Shown here piece after piece: positions 23,153 to 30,977 of a stretch of DNA of 37,782 nt (within the stretch, counting starts at the first letter, position 1; each line of letters begins with the position of its first letter). A program made the position numbers and the translations under genes. The notes under the pieces are model-generated. The model was not told the origin of the DNA. It saw only the letters and a program-made list of their open reading frames with translations, and ran no database searches. This stretch comes from Darwinibacter acetoxidans_A. Lineage in GTDB: Bacteria; Bacillota; Limnochordia; Darwinibacteriales; Darwinibacteriaceae. The stretch spans positions 1-37,782 of the forward strand of contig JBHGWS010000144.1 of assembly GCA_041936745.1 (NCBI GenBank). The letters run 5' to 3'.

Positions 23153-24363
23153 GCAGCATGCGTGTAAAGCAAGAACTTTGTACTCTCTGCGGCCAATGTG
23201 TCGCAGTCTGTCCCTTCGGCGGTGTTAAACTTTTGGCAGACTCTGTTGTGTTTACGGATTCCTGCCGTTTGTGCGGTATCTGTATCAGGGCCTGCCCCAC
23301 AGAAGCAATTTGGCTTAAAAAGGCGGCAGAGGCAGAAGAAGTAGACAAATCCCAATACAAGAACGTCTTTATTTTCGCTGAACAGCGGGAGAACAAGATC
23401 CAACCGGTAACTTACGAACTGATCGGTAAGGGTTTGGAACTTGCTAAAAAACTTGGCCAAGAAGTGGAAGTAGGGCTTTTAGGCGCGGGGATTTCCCATT
23501 TGGCGGAGGAACTTTTAGAATACGGTGCGGCGAAGGTTTACTTTTACGATCATATCGAACTCAGCCGCTTCCGCATCGAACCTTATACCGCTTTGCTGGT
23601 TGAGTTAGTCGAGGAAATTAAGCCCAATATTATCTTAATGGGGGCAACTCCTGTCGGCCGTTCTCTGGCGCCGCGCCTGGCGGCCCGTTTAAGGACGGGC
23701 TTGACAGCAGACTGCACCTTCCTTTCGGTGAAGGAAAACGGCGATTTGGTACAAACCAGGCCCGCTTTTGGCGGCAACGTGATGGCGCAAATCGTTACAC
23801 CGAAGCATCGGCCCCAAATGGCAACTGTCAGGCCGAAGGTAATGCCCCAGGCGGCAAGGGTAACACCTTTTGGACAGATAATCGAGAGAAAACCGGCAGA
23901 AGACATGCTGCACTCGGCTATAGAAGTCCTTAACTTTAGGCCCTATCAAGCGGTTGAATCCGTAGCTGACGCAGAAATAATTGTCTGCGCCGGCAGAGGG
24001 GTGGCGAAAGAGGAAGATTTAGGCCTTTTAGAAAAACTCGCCGCTTTGTTAGGCGGCGTATTGGGCGTTACGAGGCCTTTGGTAGAGCAGGGTTGGGCAG
24101 GCCAAGAGCGGCAGGTGGGCATGAGCGGGCGGACAGTCAGGCCTAAGCTGTTTATTGCCTGCGGTATCTCAGGTGCCATCCAGCATGTTGCCGGAATGCG
24201 CAGCTCAGATGTAATTTTTGCAATTAACACGGATCCCAAAGCACCTATCTTTGACGTAGCCCACTTTGGGTTGGTAGGGGATCTGTATGAAATAGTGCCA
24301 GGGCTTATCCGGGCCATTGAAGAAGGGGGAAGCCTCGATGCAGTATACGAAATTAGTTCCTAG
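23149..24363 (+). CDS. etfA: EtfA with N-terminal 2x[4Fe-4S] ferredoxin domain (LctC-like)
   Basis: 404 residues. Two CxxCxxCxxxCP motifs (Cys11/14/17/21 and Cys39/42/45/49) form a ferredoxin domain ahead of the EtfA body. The body has a nucleotide-binding domain (ILMGATPVGRSLAPRLAAR) and the FAD domain: GRGVAKEEDL, LGVTRPLVEQGW, ACGISGAIQHVAGMRSSD and AINTDPKAPIF. EtfA subunits with this extension occur in bifurcating/confurcating Etf complexes such as the lactate dehydrogenase of Acetobacterium woodii. It overlaps etfB by four bases, and the next gene begins 26 bases before its end. Confidence 0.95.
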   Translation: MSSMRVKQELCTLCGQCVAVCPFGGVKLLADSVVFTDSCRLCGICIRACPTEAIWLKKAAEAEEVDKSQYKNVFIFAEQRENKIQPVTYELIGKGLELAKKLGQEVEVGLLGAGISHLAEELLEYGAAKVYFYDHIELSRFRIEPYTALLVELVEEIKPNIILMGATPVGRSLAPRLAARLRTGLTADCTFLSVKENGDLVQTRPAFGGNVMAQIVTPKHRPQMATVRPKVMPQAARVTPFGQIIERKPAEDMLHSAIEVLNFRPYQAVESVADAEIIVCAGRGVAKEEDLGLLEKLAALLGGVLGVTRPLVEQGWAGQERQVGMSGRTVRPKLFIACGISGAIQHVAGMRSSDVIFAINTDPKAPIFDVAHFGLVGDLYEIVPGLIRAIEEGGSLDAVYEISS

Positions 24364-25729
24364 AGACATCGCATACTTTGAAAAGCTGATCGGCGGGGAA
24401 AATGTCTTTGTGGGAGATGCCATCGTAGAAGATTACGCCCACGATGAATTGGGCGATGCACGGGCCTTTCCCGAGGTAGTACTGCTGCCGGGCAGTGCCC
24501 AAGAGGTGGCAGCCATTGTGCGTTATGCAAATGAAAAAAACATCCCCGTGACAACCAGGGGGTCAGGTACGGGGCTTTGCGGCGGCTGCGTTGCCATCCA
24601 CGGCGGCATTCTCCTTTCCACCGCCAGGCTGAACCGCATTTTAGAAATCGATGCAGATAACTTAACGGCAACCGTTGAATCTGGCGTGGTGCTTTTGGAC
24701 TTCCAAGAAGCAGTAGAAAAGATTGGTTTCTTTTATGCACCGGATCCCGGTGAAAAAAGTGCCGCCGTTGGCGGTACCGTTGCTACCAACGCAGGGGGCA
24801 TGCGGGCTGTTAAATACGGAGTGACAAGAGATCACGTCATCGGTTTGGAAGTTGTTCTGCCCAACGGTGAGCTAGTAAACTTGGGCGGCAAGATCGCCAA
24901 GAACTCTTCCGGTTACAGCTTACTTCATTTAATGATCGGCTCAGAAGGCACTTTAGGCATAATTACCAAAATTACAGTAAAGCTGCTGCCCCTGCCCCAG
25001 AGGGTGCTCAGCCTTCTGGTACCCTTTCCATCGCTGGCACAGGCGATCGGTACCGTGCCTAAAATCATCAGAAGCCGCCTGATACCGCAGGCAGTTGAAT
25101 TTATGGAAAGAGACGTTATCTTAAGCGCGGAAAAATATTTGGGGAGATCTTTCCCCCATAAAACAGCTCCCGCTTACCTTTTACTGCGCTTTGACGGGGC
25201 CGGTGCCCGGGAATTGGAAGAACTGTATCAAGTTGCCGCTGAGATCTGCCTGCAGGAGGGTGCGGAAGATGTTTTGATTGCCGATACCCCTGAAAGGCAG
25301 GAAGGCATTTGGGCTGCCCGCGATGCCTTTTTGGAAGCTTTAAAGGCAGAAAGCGATATGAATGAAGTCGATATTGTTGTACCCAGGGATAAAATTGCAG
25401 CTTTAGTTGAGTACACCAAGGAATTAGAAAAAGAGTACGGTGTTCGCACCTGCAGTTTCGGCCATGCCGGCGATGGCAACACCCACATTTACATTTTACG
25501 CGATGGGCTTGACAAAGAGCTTTGGCAGGGAAAGATGGAAGAAATGATGACTAAGCTTTATGTTAAGGGCAGTGAATTGGGCGGGCAGATTTCCGGTGAA
25601 CACGGCATAGGTTTGTCCAAAAGGCAGTATTTAATCGATGATCTGGGCGAGACATTAATCGGACTGCAGAGGGGAATTAAAGAAGTCTTTGACCCCCACA
25701 ATATTTTGAACCCGGGGAAGGTTTTCTAA
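24338..25729 (+). CDS. GlcD/LctD-type FAD-linked D-lactate (2-hydroxyacid) dehydrogenase
   Basis: 463 residues from ATG 24338 (TTG 24317 lies before the AAGGGGGAAG site). A PCMH-type FAD domain has RGSGTGLCGGCVAIHGGILL, AAVGGTVATNAGGMRAVKYG and MIGSEGTLGIITK. The C-terminal catalytic domain has SFGHAGDGNTHIY and ISGEHGIGLSKRQ. With EtfAB it would form an electron-confurcating lactate dehydrogenase, oxidising lactate with NAD+ at the expense of reduced ferredoxin. Glycolate or another 2-hydroxyacid cannot be excluded. No lactate permease gene lies beside it. No hairpin terminator was found directly after the stop. Confidence 0.9.
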   Translation: MQYTKLVPRDIAYFEKLIGGENVFVGDAIVEDYAHDELGDARAFPEVVLLPGSAQEVAAIVRYANEKNIPVTTRGSGTGLCGGCVAIHGGILLSTARLNRILEIDADNLTATVESGVVLLDFQEAVEKIGFFYAPDPGEKSAAVGGTVATNAGGMRAVKYGVTRDHVIGLEVVLPNGELVNLGGKIAKNSSGYSLLHLMIGSEGTLGIITKITVKLLPLPQRVLSLLVPFPSLAQAIGTVPKIIRSRLIPQAVEFMERDVILSAEKYLGRSFPHKTAPAYLLLRFDGAGARELEELYQVAAEICLQEGAEDVLIADTPERQEGIWAARDAFLEALKAESDMNEVDIVVPRDKIAALVEYTKELEKEYGVRTCSFGHAGDGNTHIYILRDGLDKELWQGKMEEMMTKLYVKGSELGGQISGEHGIGLSKRQYLIDDLGETLIGLQRGIKEVFDPHNILNPGKVF

Positions 25730-25784
25730 ATATGGTTAAGTATTTCAGCCGTAGGTAAATTTCCCCACCCCGTAAACTTTCCCA

Positions 25785-25813
25785 TTGACAAGCGGCAGCC
25801 GGCGCCATATACT
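25785..25813 (+). promoter_or_regulatory. Strong promoter of the T-box/lyase transcript
   Basis: -35 TTGACA (25785-25790), exact 17-base spacer, -10 TATACT (25808-25813). It is the best -35/-10 pair in the window. Confidence 0.88.
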
Positions 25814-25835
25814 ATTTTTAATTCAAACAAAACGA

Positions 25836-26080
25836 AAGACGTTGAAGGGGAAAAAGTAAGTTTCAGAAACAGCTCTAAGAGAGCAGGCGGTTGGTGCAAG
25901 CCTGCAGTTGCCTGAAGCCGAAGTTACACCCCGGAGTCTCCGGCTGAAATCAAAGTAGGCCGTGACGTGTGCCGGCGTTAACGGCTGCGGGAGTGATGGC
26001 TCCCTAGAGAGAATCCCCAGATGGATTAAATCAGGTGGTACCGCGGCCGCAGCCGTCCTGTTGCAGGACGGCTTTTTTGT
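25836..26080 (+). ncRNA. T-box leader riboswitch, probably tRNA-Tyr responsive
   Basis: The T-box core AGGTGGTACCGCGG lies at 26033-26046, followed by a strong terminator. Stem I base pairs GGGG (25847-25850) with CCCC (25929-25932). The S-turn pieces AGTA (25855-25858) and GAA (25920-25922) frame the specifier loop, and the distal hairpin is at 25883-25905. After GAA the loop reads GTTACACC. UAC (25925-25927, Tyr) followed by A is the most natural specifier; UUA (Leu) and GUU (Val) are one-base shifts. The antiterminator UGGU pairs with ACCA, so the tRNA discriminator is A; this argues against tRNA-Trp (G). Uncharged tRNA should switch on the lyase gene. Confidence 0.9.
26052..26078 (+). terminator. 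Regulated terminator of the T-box
   Basis: GCCGTCCTG (26052-26060) pairs perfectly with CAGGACGGC (26064-26072) around TTG, followed by six T residues. It competes with the antiterminator formed by the T-box core. Confidence 0.93.
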
Positions 26081-26105
26081 TTGAAAAAATTAAGGAGTGG
26101 AGAAA

Positions 26106-27551
26106 ATGACCGAAATCAAATTTTTCAACAACGAACAAATTCCACTGGAAATGCACAAAACAAAAATTGTGCAAAAGCTGGAGCTGGTACCCGTGGCGCG
26201 GCGCCTGGCCGCGATAGAGGAAGCGGGGTTTAATACCTTCCTTCTCAAAAATGTCGATATTTTCTTGGATTTATTGACGGACAGCGGTGTCAATGCCATG
26301 AGCGACAGGCAGCAGGCGGCAATGGACACGGCAGATGACAGCTATGCCGGGTCGGCTACCTTTACCAGGTTGGCAGCGGCCTGCCGCGATATTTTCAAGA
26401 CAAAATATTTTCTCCCGGCCCACCAAGGCCGCGCCTGCGAAAACATTTTAAGCCGGATTTTAGTCAAGCCGAAAAGTCTGGTACCGACAAACTATCACTT
26501 CACCACAACTAAAGCCCACGTTGTGCTGAATGGGGGCGAAATGCCCGAGCTGTATATCGATGAAGCCTTGGAGACTGCCAGTACACATCCTTTCAAGGGG
26601 AATATGGATTTGGAAAAACTGGAGTCGTGCCTGGCGGAAAACAGCCGGGAGAAAATTGCCTTTGTGCGCATGGAAGCGGGCGCCAATCTTATTGGCGGCC
26701 AGCCGTTTTCTTTGGAAAATTTAGCGGCGGTCAGGGAGATTTGCGACCGCTTCAACGTTTTATTAATCCTGGATGCCAGCCTCTTGGCCGATAACCTCTA
26801 TTTTATCAAAAAGCGGGAAAAAGCCTGCCATCATTTAAGCATCAGGGAGATCACCGCTGAAATCAGCGGCCTGGTAGACGCCCTCTATTTCTCCGCCCGT
26901 AAACTGGGCTGTGCCCGCGGCGGCGGGATCTGTACTAACAGCGAGGATCTTTACCTAAAACTTAGGGAATTGGTTCCTCTCTACGAAGGCTTTTTAACTT
27001 ACGGCGGGATGTCCGTGCGGGAGATGGAGGCAATAGCTGTAGGTTTGGAAGAAACGATGGACGAAGATATGATCAGCCAAGGGCCTCAGTTCATTCATTA
27101 TATGGTGGAAGAATTAGATAAACGGGGAATCCCCGTTGTCACACCGGCGGGGGGCTTAGGCTGCCATCTTGACGCCCGTAAGTTTTTAGACCACCTGCCG
27201 CAGAGAGAGTATCCCGCAGGCGCTTTGGCCGCCGCCCTTTACTTGGCGGGAGGCATACGGGGCATGGAGCGGGGCACTATGAGTGAACAAAGAGATGCCC
27301 AGGGCCGTGAGCCTTTAGCTGATTTGGAGCTTTTACGCTTGGCTCTGCCTCGGCGGGTTTACTCTCTTTCGCAGGTTAAATACACTATTGATCGGGTTAC
27401 TTGGCTTTACGCCAACAGAAAACTGATCGGCGGTTTAAAATTTGTTGAGGAGCCCGCAAATTTGCGCTTTTTCTTCGGCCGCTTAAGGGCCCTCAGTGAT
27501 TGGCCCCGGCGTTTAACGGAGAAATTCGAAAAAGATTTGGGGCCCCGCTGA
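26106..27551 (+). CDS. Beta-eliminating lyase, tryptophanase/tyrosine phenol-lyase family (divergent)
   Basis: 481 residues from ATG 26106; GTG 26097 is in the AAGGAGTGG site. Family text: FLPAHQGRACENIL, VPTNYHFTTTKAH, HPFKGNMDLEKLE, GLVDALYFSARKLGCARGGG with the PLP lysine, VPLYEGFLTYGGMSVREMEA, GIRGMERGTMS and LALPRRVYSLSQV. The family cleaves Trp to indole or Tyr to phenol plus pyruvate and ammonia, reversibly. Differences: the YDATR active-site segment reads LDASL, losing the usual Arg three residues after the PLP-binding Asp, and SGKKD reads SARKLG. A T-box in front suggests control by amino-acid shortage, odd for a purely catabolic enzyme. Substrate uncertain. Confidence 0.85.
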   Translation: MTEIKFFNNEQIPLEMHKTKIVQKLELVPVARRLAAIEEAGFNTFLLKNVDIFLDLLTDSGVNAMSDRQQAAMDTADDSYAGSATFTRLAAACRDIFKTKYFLPAHQGRACENILSRILVKPKSLVPTNYHFTTTKAHVVLNGGEMPELYIDEALETASTHPFKGNMDLEKLESCLAENSREKIAFVRMEAGANLIGGQPFSLENLAAVREICDRFNVLLILDASLLADNLYFIKKREKACHHLSIREITAEISGLVDALYFSARKLGCARGGGICTNSEDLYLKLRELVPLYEGFLTYGGMSVREMEAIAVGLEETMDEDMISQGPQFIHYMVEELDKRGIPVVTPAGGLGCHLDARKFLDHLPQREYPAGALAAALYLAGGIRGMERGTMSEQRDAQGREPLADLELLRLALPRRVYSLSQVKYTIDRVTWLYANRKLIGGLKFVEEPANLRFFFGRLRALSDWPRRLTEKFEKDLGPR

Positions 27552-27623
27552 ACTTACCGCCGGCAGGAGTGGCCGCCGCTTTAGAGAATGCAGATTATAG
27601 GTGATTGTTGCAGGGGGGAAGCC

Positions 27624-28280
27624 GTGGACATTTTCAGTATTTTAAGATCAGCGTCTGATCCCAAAAAGGCCGCAGGTATGAGTGCCTACATGCGGCATCA
27701 ATTTGCCTTTTTAGGCATCCAAACAGCAAGGCGGCGTAAGTTGAGCCGGGAGTTTTTGGCGGAAGTTGATAAAGATTCGGTGGATTGGGAGTTTGTTTTT
27801 AAGTGCTGGGAGCTGCCGGAAAGGGAGTTTCAGTATTTGGCTTCAGATTATCTACACCGCCTGAAGAAAATCTTAGAGCCCGGGGATATTCGCCACTTAA
27901 AAACCCTTATCACAAAAAAATCTTGGTGGGATACGTGTGATACCTTAAGCAAGCTGGTGGGCGAAATAGCGGTTGTTTATCCAAGTGTGACTGAAACGAT
28001 CCTGGAATGGAGCACGGCAAAAAATATTTGGCTGAGGCGCGCGGCCATCATCCACCAGCTTCCCCGCGGGGAAAAGACGGACGAGAGGCTTTTAGAGAGG
28101 ATTATTCTTAACAACGTCGGAGAAACAGAATTTTTTATAGCCAAAGCTATCGGCTGGAGTTTGCGGGAATACAGTAAACTTCGGCCCGATTGGGTGCGGG
28201 ATTTTCTTATAGAGCACGGCTCCAAGATGGAGCGGCTCAGTGTTCGGGAAGGGGAGAAACATCTTAAAAAACGGGAGTGA
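27624..28280 (+). CDS. DNA alkylation repair protein, AlkD-like
   Basis: 218 residues from GTG 27624, which has a GGGGGGAAG site; ATG 27588 is upstream without one. It is an all-helical HEAT-like repeat protein of AlkD type. Conserved residues include the KSWWDTCDTLS segment (Trp and Asp of the base-excision pocket) and IWLRRAAIIHQL (the Arg that contacts the lesion site). AlkD enzymes excise N3- and N7-alkylated purines. The isoaspartyl dipeptidase gene begins five bases after its stop, so the two are co-transcribed; both would deal with chemically damaged molecules. Confidence 0.9.
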   Translation: MDIFSILRSASDPKKAAGMSAYMRHQFAFLGIQTARRRKLSREFLAEVDKDSVDWEFVFKCWELPEREFQYLASDYLHRLKKILEPGDIRHLKTLITKKSWWDTCDTLSKLVGEIAVVYPSVTETILEWSTAKNIWLRRAAIIHQLPRGEKTDERLLERIILNNVGETEFFIAKAIGWSLREYSKLRPDWVRDFLIEHGSKMERLSVREGEKHLKKRE

Positions 28281-28285
28281 GGTAA

Positions 28286-29419
28286 TTGTTAACTATCATT
28301 GAAAATGTACGAATCTACGAACCGGCTGATCTGGGCGTAGGTGACATTGTTTTCTGCGGCGAAAAGATCATTGACGTGGGCGCGGGGCTCGCTAAATCTT
28401 ACCCTACGGCCCGGCGGATCAGGGGCGAAGGCCTTTCAGCCGTCCCCGGGTATATCGATCAGCATGTCCATATCACGGGCGGCGGCGGGGAGGGCAGCTT
28501 TAAAACCCGCCTGCCCGAGCTGCAGTTAAGCCAATGCATTAAAGCGGGGGTAACAACTGTAGTTGGCCTTTTGGGCACAGACGGCCTGACCAGAAGCATT
28601 GAAAATTTGGTGGCGAAAACTAAGGGCTTAAACGAAGAAGGAATTACCGCTTACTGCTTGACCGGCTCCTATGCATACCCTTCGCTGACGCTGACGGGGG
28701 ATCTCAAAAAAGACATAGCGTACATCCAAGAAGTGATCGGTGTCAAAATAGCCATTTCAGATCACCGCAGCTCCCACGTTACCAAGCAGGAACTCATTAG
28801 GCTGGCCAGTGATGTGCGTTTGGCTTCTTTAATGAGCGGCAAGCCGGGGATTATAACTTTCCATACGGGCAGGGGCAAAGAGCAGTTGGATCTCATTTTT
28901 GAAATCGTGCAAGAAACGGAGCTGCCCATTAAACATTTCCGGCCCACGCATGTGAGCAATCTGCGGGAGGCCGCTGTTAAATTCGCGAAAATGGGCGGTT
29001 ATATTGACTTCACCGCAAGTGTTGATGCTGAGGCGGGCGCTGATACCGTGATTGAGGCAGTTAAAGCGGGGGCCCCTTTAGACAAGATTACGTTGAGTTC
29101 AGATTCTAACGGCAGTTTCCCCAAGTGGAATGAAAGAAACGAAATTATCGGCTTAGAAGCGGCTTCTATGGACACTTTGCATGGGCTTATCAAAGCCTTG
29201 GCGGCAAGAGAAGAAATGGGAATCACCAAGGCTCTCAGCTTGGTAACGGCGAATGCCGCGGCAGCCTTGGAACTAGAAAACAAAAAGGGCAGGCTGAAGG
29301 CCGGTTTAGATGCGGACATTCTTCTTTTGCGGCAAGACTTGTCGATCGAAGGAGTTATAGCCAGAGGGCAGGTCATGATGGAAAATGGCGAAGTTGTGGT
29401 TAAAGGAACCTTCGAATAG
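28286..29419 (+). CDS. iadA: Isoaspartyl dipeptidase (IadA)
   Basis: 377 residues, start TTG with GGGAGTGAGG ahead. Amidohydrolase superfamily: metal motif HVH in PGYIDQHVHITGGGGEG, the bridging carboxylated-Lys region GVKIAISDHRSSH, then FHTGRG, FRPTHVSN and catalytic Asp in TLSSDSNGSFP. It cleaves beta-aspartyl dipeptides formed by isoaspartate rearrangement or from cyanophycin breakdown, in the cytoplasm. Being an isopeptidase, it adds to the number of genes here that act on side-chain-linked peptides. It follows the AlkD-like gene with a five-base gap. Confidence 0.93.
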   Translation: MLTIIENVRIYEPADLGVGDIVFCGEKIIDVGAGLAKSYPTARRIRGEGLSAVPGYIDQHVHITGGGGEGSFKTRLPELQLSQCIKAGVTTVVGLLGTDGLTRSIENLVAKTKGLNEEGITAYCLTGSYAYPSLTLTGDLKKDIAYIQEVIGVKIAISDHRSSHVTKQELIRLASDVRLASLMSGKPGIITFHTGRGKEQLDLIFEIVQETELPIKHFRPTHVSNLREAAVKFAKMGGYIDFTASVDAEAGADTVIEAVKAGAPLDKITLSSDSNGSFPKWNERNEIIGLEAASMDTLHGLIKALAAREEMGITKALSLVTANAAAALELENKKGRLKAGLDADILLLRQDLSIEGVIARGQVMMENGEVVVKGTFE

Positions 29420-29479
29420 GTTAGCTCTGTCATCCGAAGCAAGTTTAACCGTCTAAGCAGGCAAAATGTGATATGATAG

Positions 29480-29518
29480 GAGATGTGTTTTAAAAAGATG
29501 TCTTTTAAAACATATCTC
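29480..29518 (+). promoter_or_regulatory. Long AT-rich inverted repeat in the leader of the MATE gene
   Basis: GAGATGTGTTTTAAAA (29480-29495) pairs with TTTTAAAACATATCTC (29503-29518), one G.T pair, 7-nt loop AGATGTC. The AGATGT unit recurs three times (29481, 29496, and near 29527). It ends 42 bases before the ATG. A TATGAT at 29472-29477 just upstream may be the -10. It may be an operator for a dimeric repressor or an RNA hairpin; no T-run follows, so a plain terminator is unlikely. Confidence 0.55.
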
Positions 29519-29560
29519 TTTGAAAAAGATGTCATGTAAAAATAGGTATAGGAGAACGAG

Positions 29561-30934
29561 ATGGAAAGATCGCTTAACTTAACTGAGGGGAACATTTTAA
29601 ATGCTTTAATTCGGCTGGCCATGCCGATTATTGGGACGTCGTTTGTGCAGATGGCTTATAACTTGACGGATATGATCTGGGTGGGCAGGGTTGGTTCCGA
29701 AGCAGTTGCCGCCGTGGGCACCGCGGGCTTTTTCACGTGGCTTGCCATGGCGGTAATCACGATCCCCAAAATCGGTGCTGAGGTTGGCGTAGCCCAATCC
29801 ATCGGTCGGGAAGACAAGGCAGGCATTAAAGAATATGTGCGGCACAGCCTGCAGATGATTGTCTTTTTAGCGTTAGTTTACGGCGCCTTCTTAATTGCCT
29901 TCCGCCGGCCGCTCATGGGTTTTTACCGCTTGGGTGCCGAAATTGAAGGCAACGCAATTTCTTATTTGGTAATTGTCTCTTTGGGCATGGTCTTTTATAC
30001 TGTCAACCCGGTTTTTACTGCTATCTTCAATGGTTCCGGTGACAGTAAAACGCCTTTTAGGATCAACGTGATTGGGCTGTTTTTAAACATTATTTTAGAT
30101 CCGCTGCTGATTTTAGGCGTCGGTCCTTTTCCCCGCCTGGAAGTGGCGGGGGCAGCGATAGCAACGGTAATTGCTCAGCTGACGGTGACCTTGATCTTTG
30201 TTCGGGAGGCGAGGCGGCGGCCGGATCTTTTTGCCGATCTACAGCTTTTTAAAAGGCCCGCTTGGGCCCATTTAAAAAAGATTACGCAGATGGGCCTGCC
30301 CGTAGCCGTGCAGAGTGCAATCTTCACGACTATCGCCATGATTGTGGCCCGGATTATCGCTGAATGGGGCCCGGCGCCCATTGCGGTCCAAAAAGTCGGT
30401 TCGCAGATTGAGTCGATCTCCTGGATGACAGCGGGGGGCTTTCAGGCGGCCATGAGTGCTTTTGTGGGGCAAAATTTCGGGGCCAAAAAATGGGACAGAG
30501 TTTATAAAGGGTATTTTGTCGGTTTGGGCATTGTTGCCATCATTGGCATTTTCGCCACTCTGCTTTTAACCTTAGGTGCCGGGCCGGTCTTTTCTATCTT
30601 CATACCGGAAGAAGAAACGATCAAAATCGGCGTTGTTTACCTGAGGATCTTAGGTCTATCGCAGTTTTGGATGGCTGTGGAAATACTGACCGCCGGGGCA
30701 TTTATCGGCAGGGGTAAAACTTTCCCCCCTTCCATTGTGGGCATTGTTTTTAACTTTTTAAGAATCCCCGGCGCCCTCTGGCTTTCTTCAACAAGCCTTG
30801 GTTTAAACGGGGTTTGGTGGGCGATCAGTATCTCCAGCATTTTAAAAGGCCTTGTTTTAAGTGCCTGGCACTTTTGGCTGCTGAAGACTGATCCCAATAC
30901 GCGGGACTTGCGCCTTTCTGAATTGGCGGGTTAA
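29561..30934 (+). CDS. MATE family efflux transporter
   Basis: 457 residues with twelve membrane helices in two halves. Typical text: LIRLAMPIIGTSFVQMAYNLTDMIWVG, then FTAIFNGSGDSKTPFRINVIG, and in the second half GLPVAVQSAIF and MSAFVGQNFGAKKWDR. MATE proteins export cationic drugs, dyes or metabolites with sodium or protons. The ATG has an AGGAG site. The gene is monocistronic, with a palindromic leader before and a terminator after, and may be induced by its substrate. Confidence 0.95.
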   Translation: MERSLNLTEGNILNALIRLAMPIIGTSFVQMAYNLTDMIWVGRVGSEAVAAVGTAGFFTWLAMAVITIPKIGAEVGVAQSIGREDKAGIKEYVRHSLQMIVFLALVYGAFLIAFRRPLMGFYRLGAEIEGNAISYLVIVSLGMVFYTVNPVFTAIFNGSGDSKTPFRINVIGLFLNIILDPLLILGVGPFPRLEVAGAAIATVIAQLTVTLIFVREARRRPDLFADLQLFKRPAWAHLKKITQMGLPVAVQSAIFTTIAMIVARIIAEWGPAPIAVQKVGSQIESISWMTAGGFQAAMSAFVGQNFGAKKWDRVYKGYFVGLGIVAIIGIFATLLLTLGAGPVFSIFIPEEETIKIGVVYLRILGLSQFWMAVEILTAGAFIGRGKTFPPSIVGIVFNFLRIPGALWLSSTSLGLNGVWWAISISSILKGLVLSAWHFWLLKTDPNTRDLRLSELAG

Positions 30935-30942
30935 ATTACAAG

Positions 30943-30967
30943 GGCTCTTCTGGGAAGGGCCTTTTTT
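30943..30967 (+). terminator. Terminator of the MATE gene
   Basis: GGCTCTTC (30943-30950) pairs with GAAGGGCC (30954-30961, one T.G pair) around TGG, followed by TTTTTT. Confidence 0.88.
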
Positions 30968-30977
30968 CTTGCGGCTT

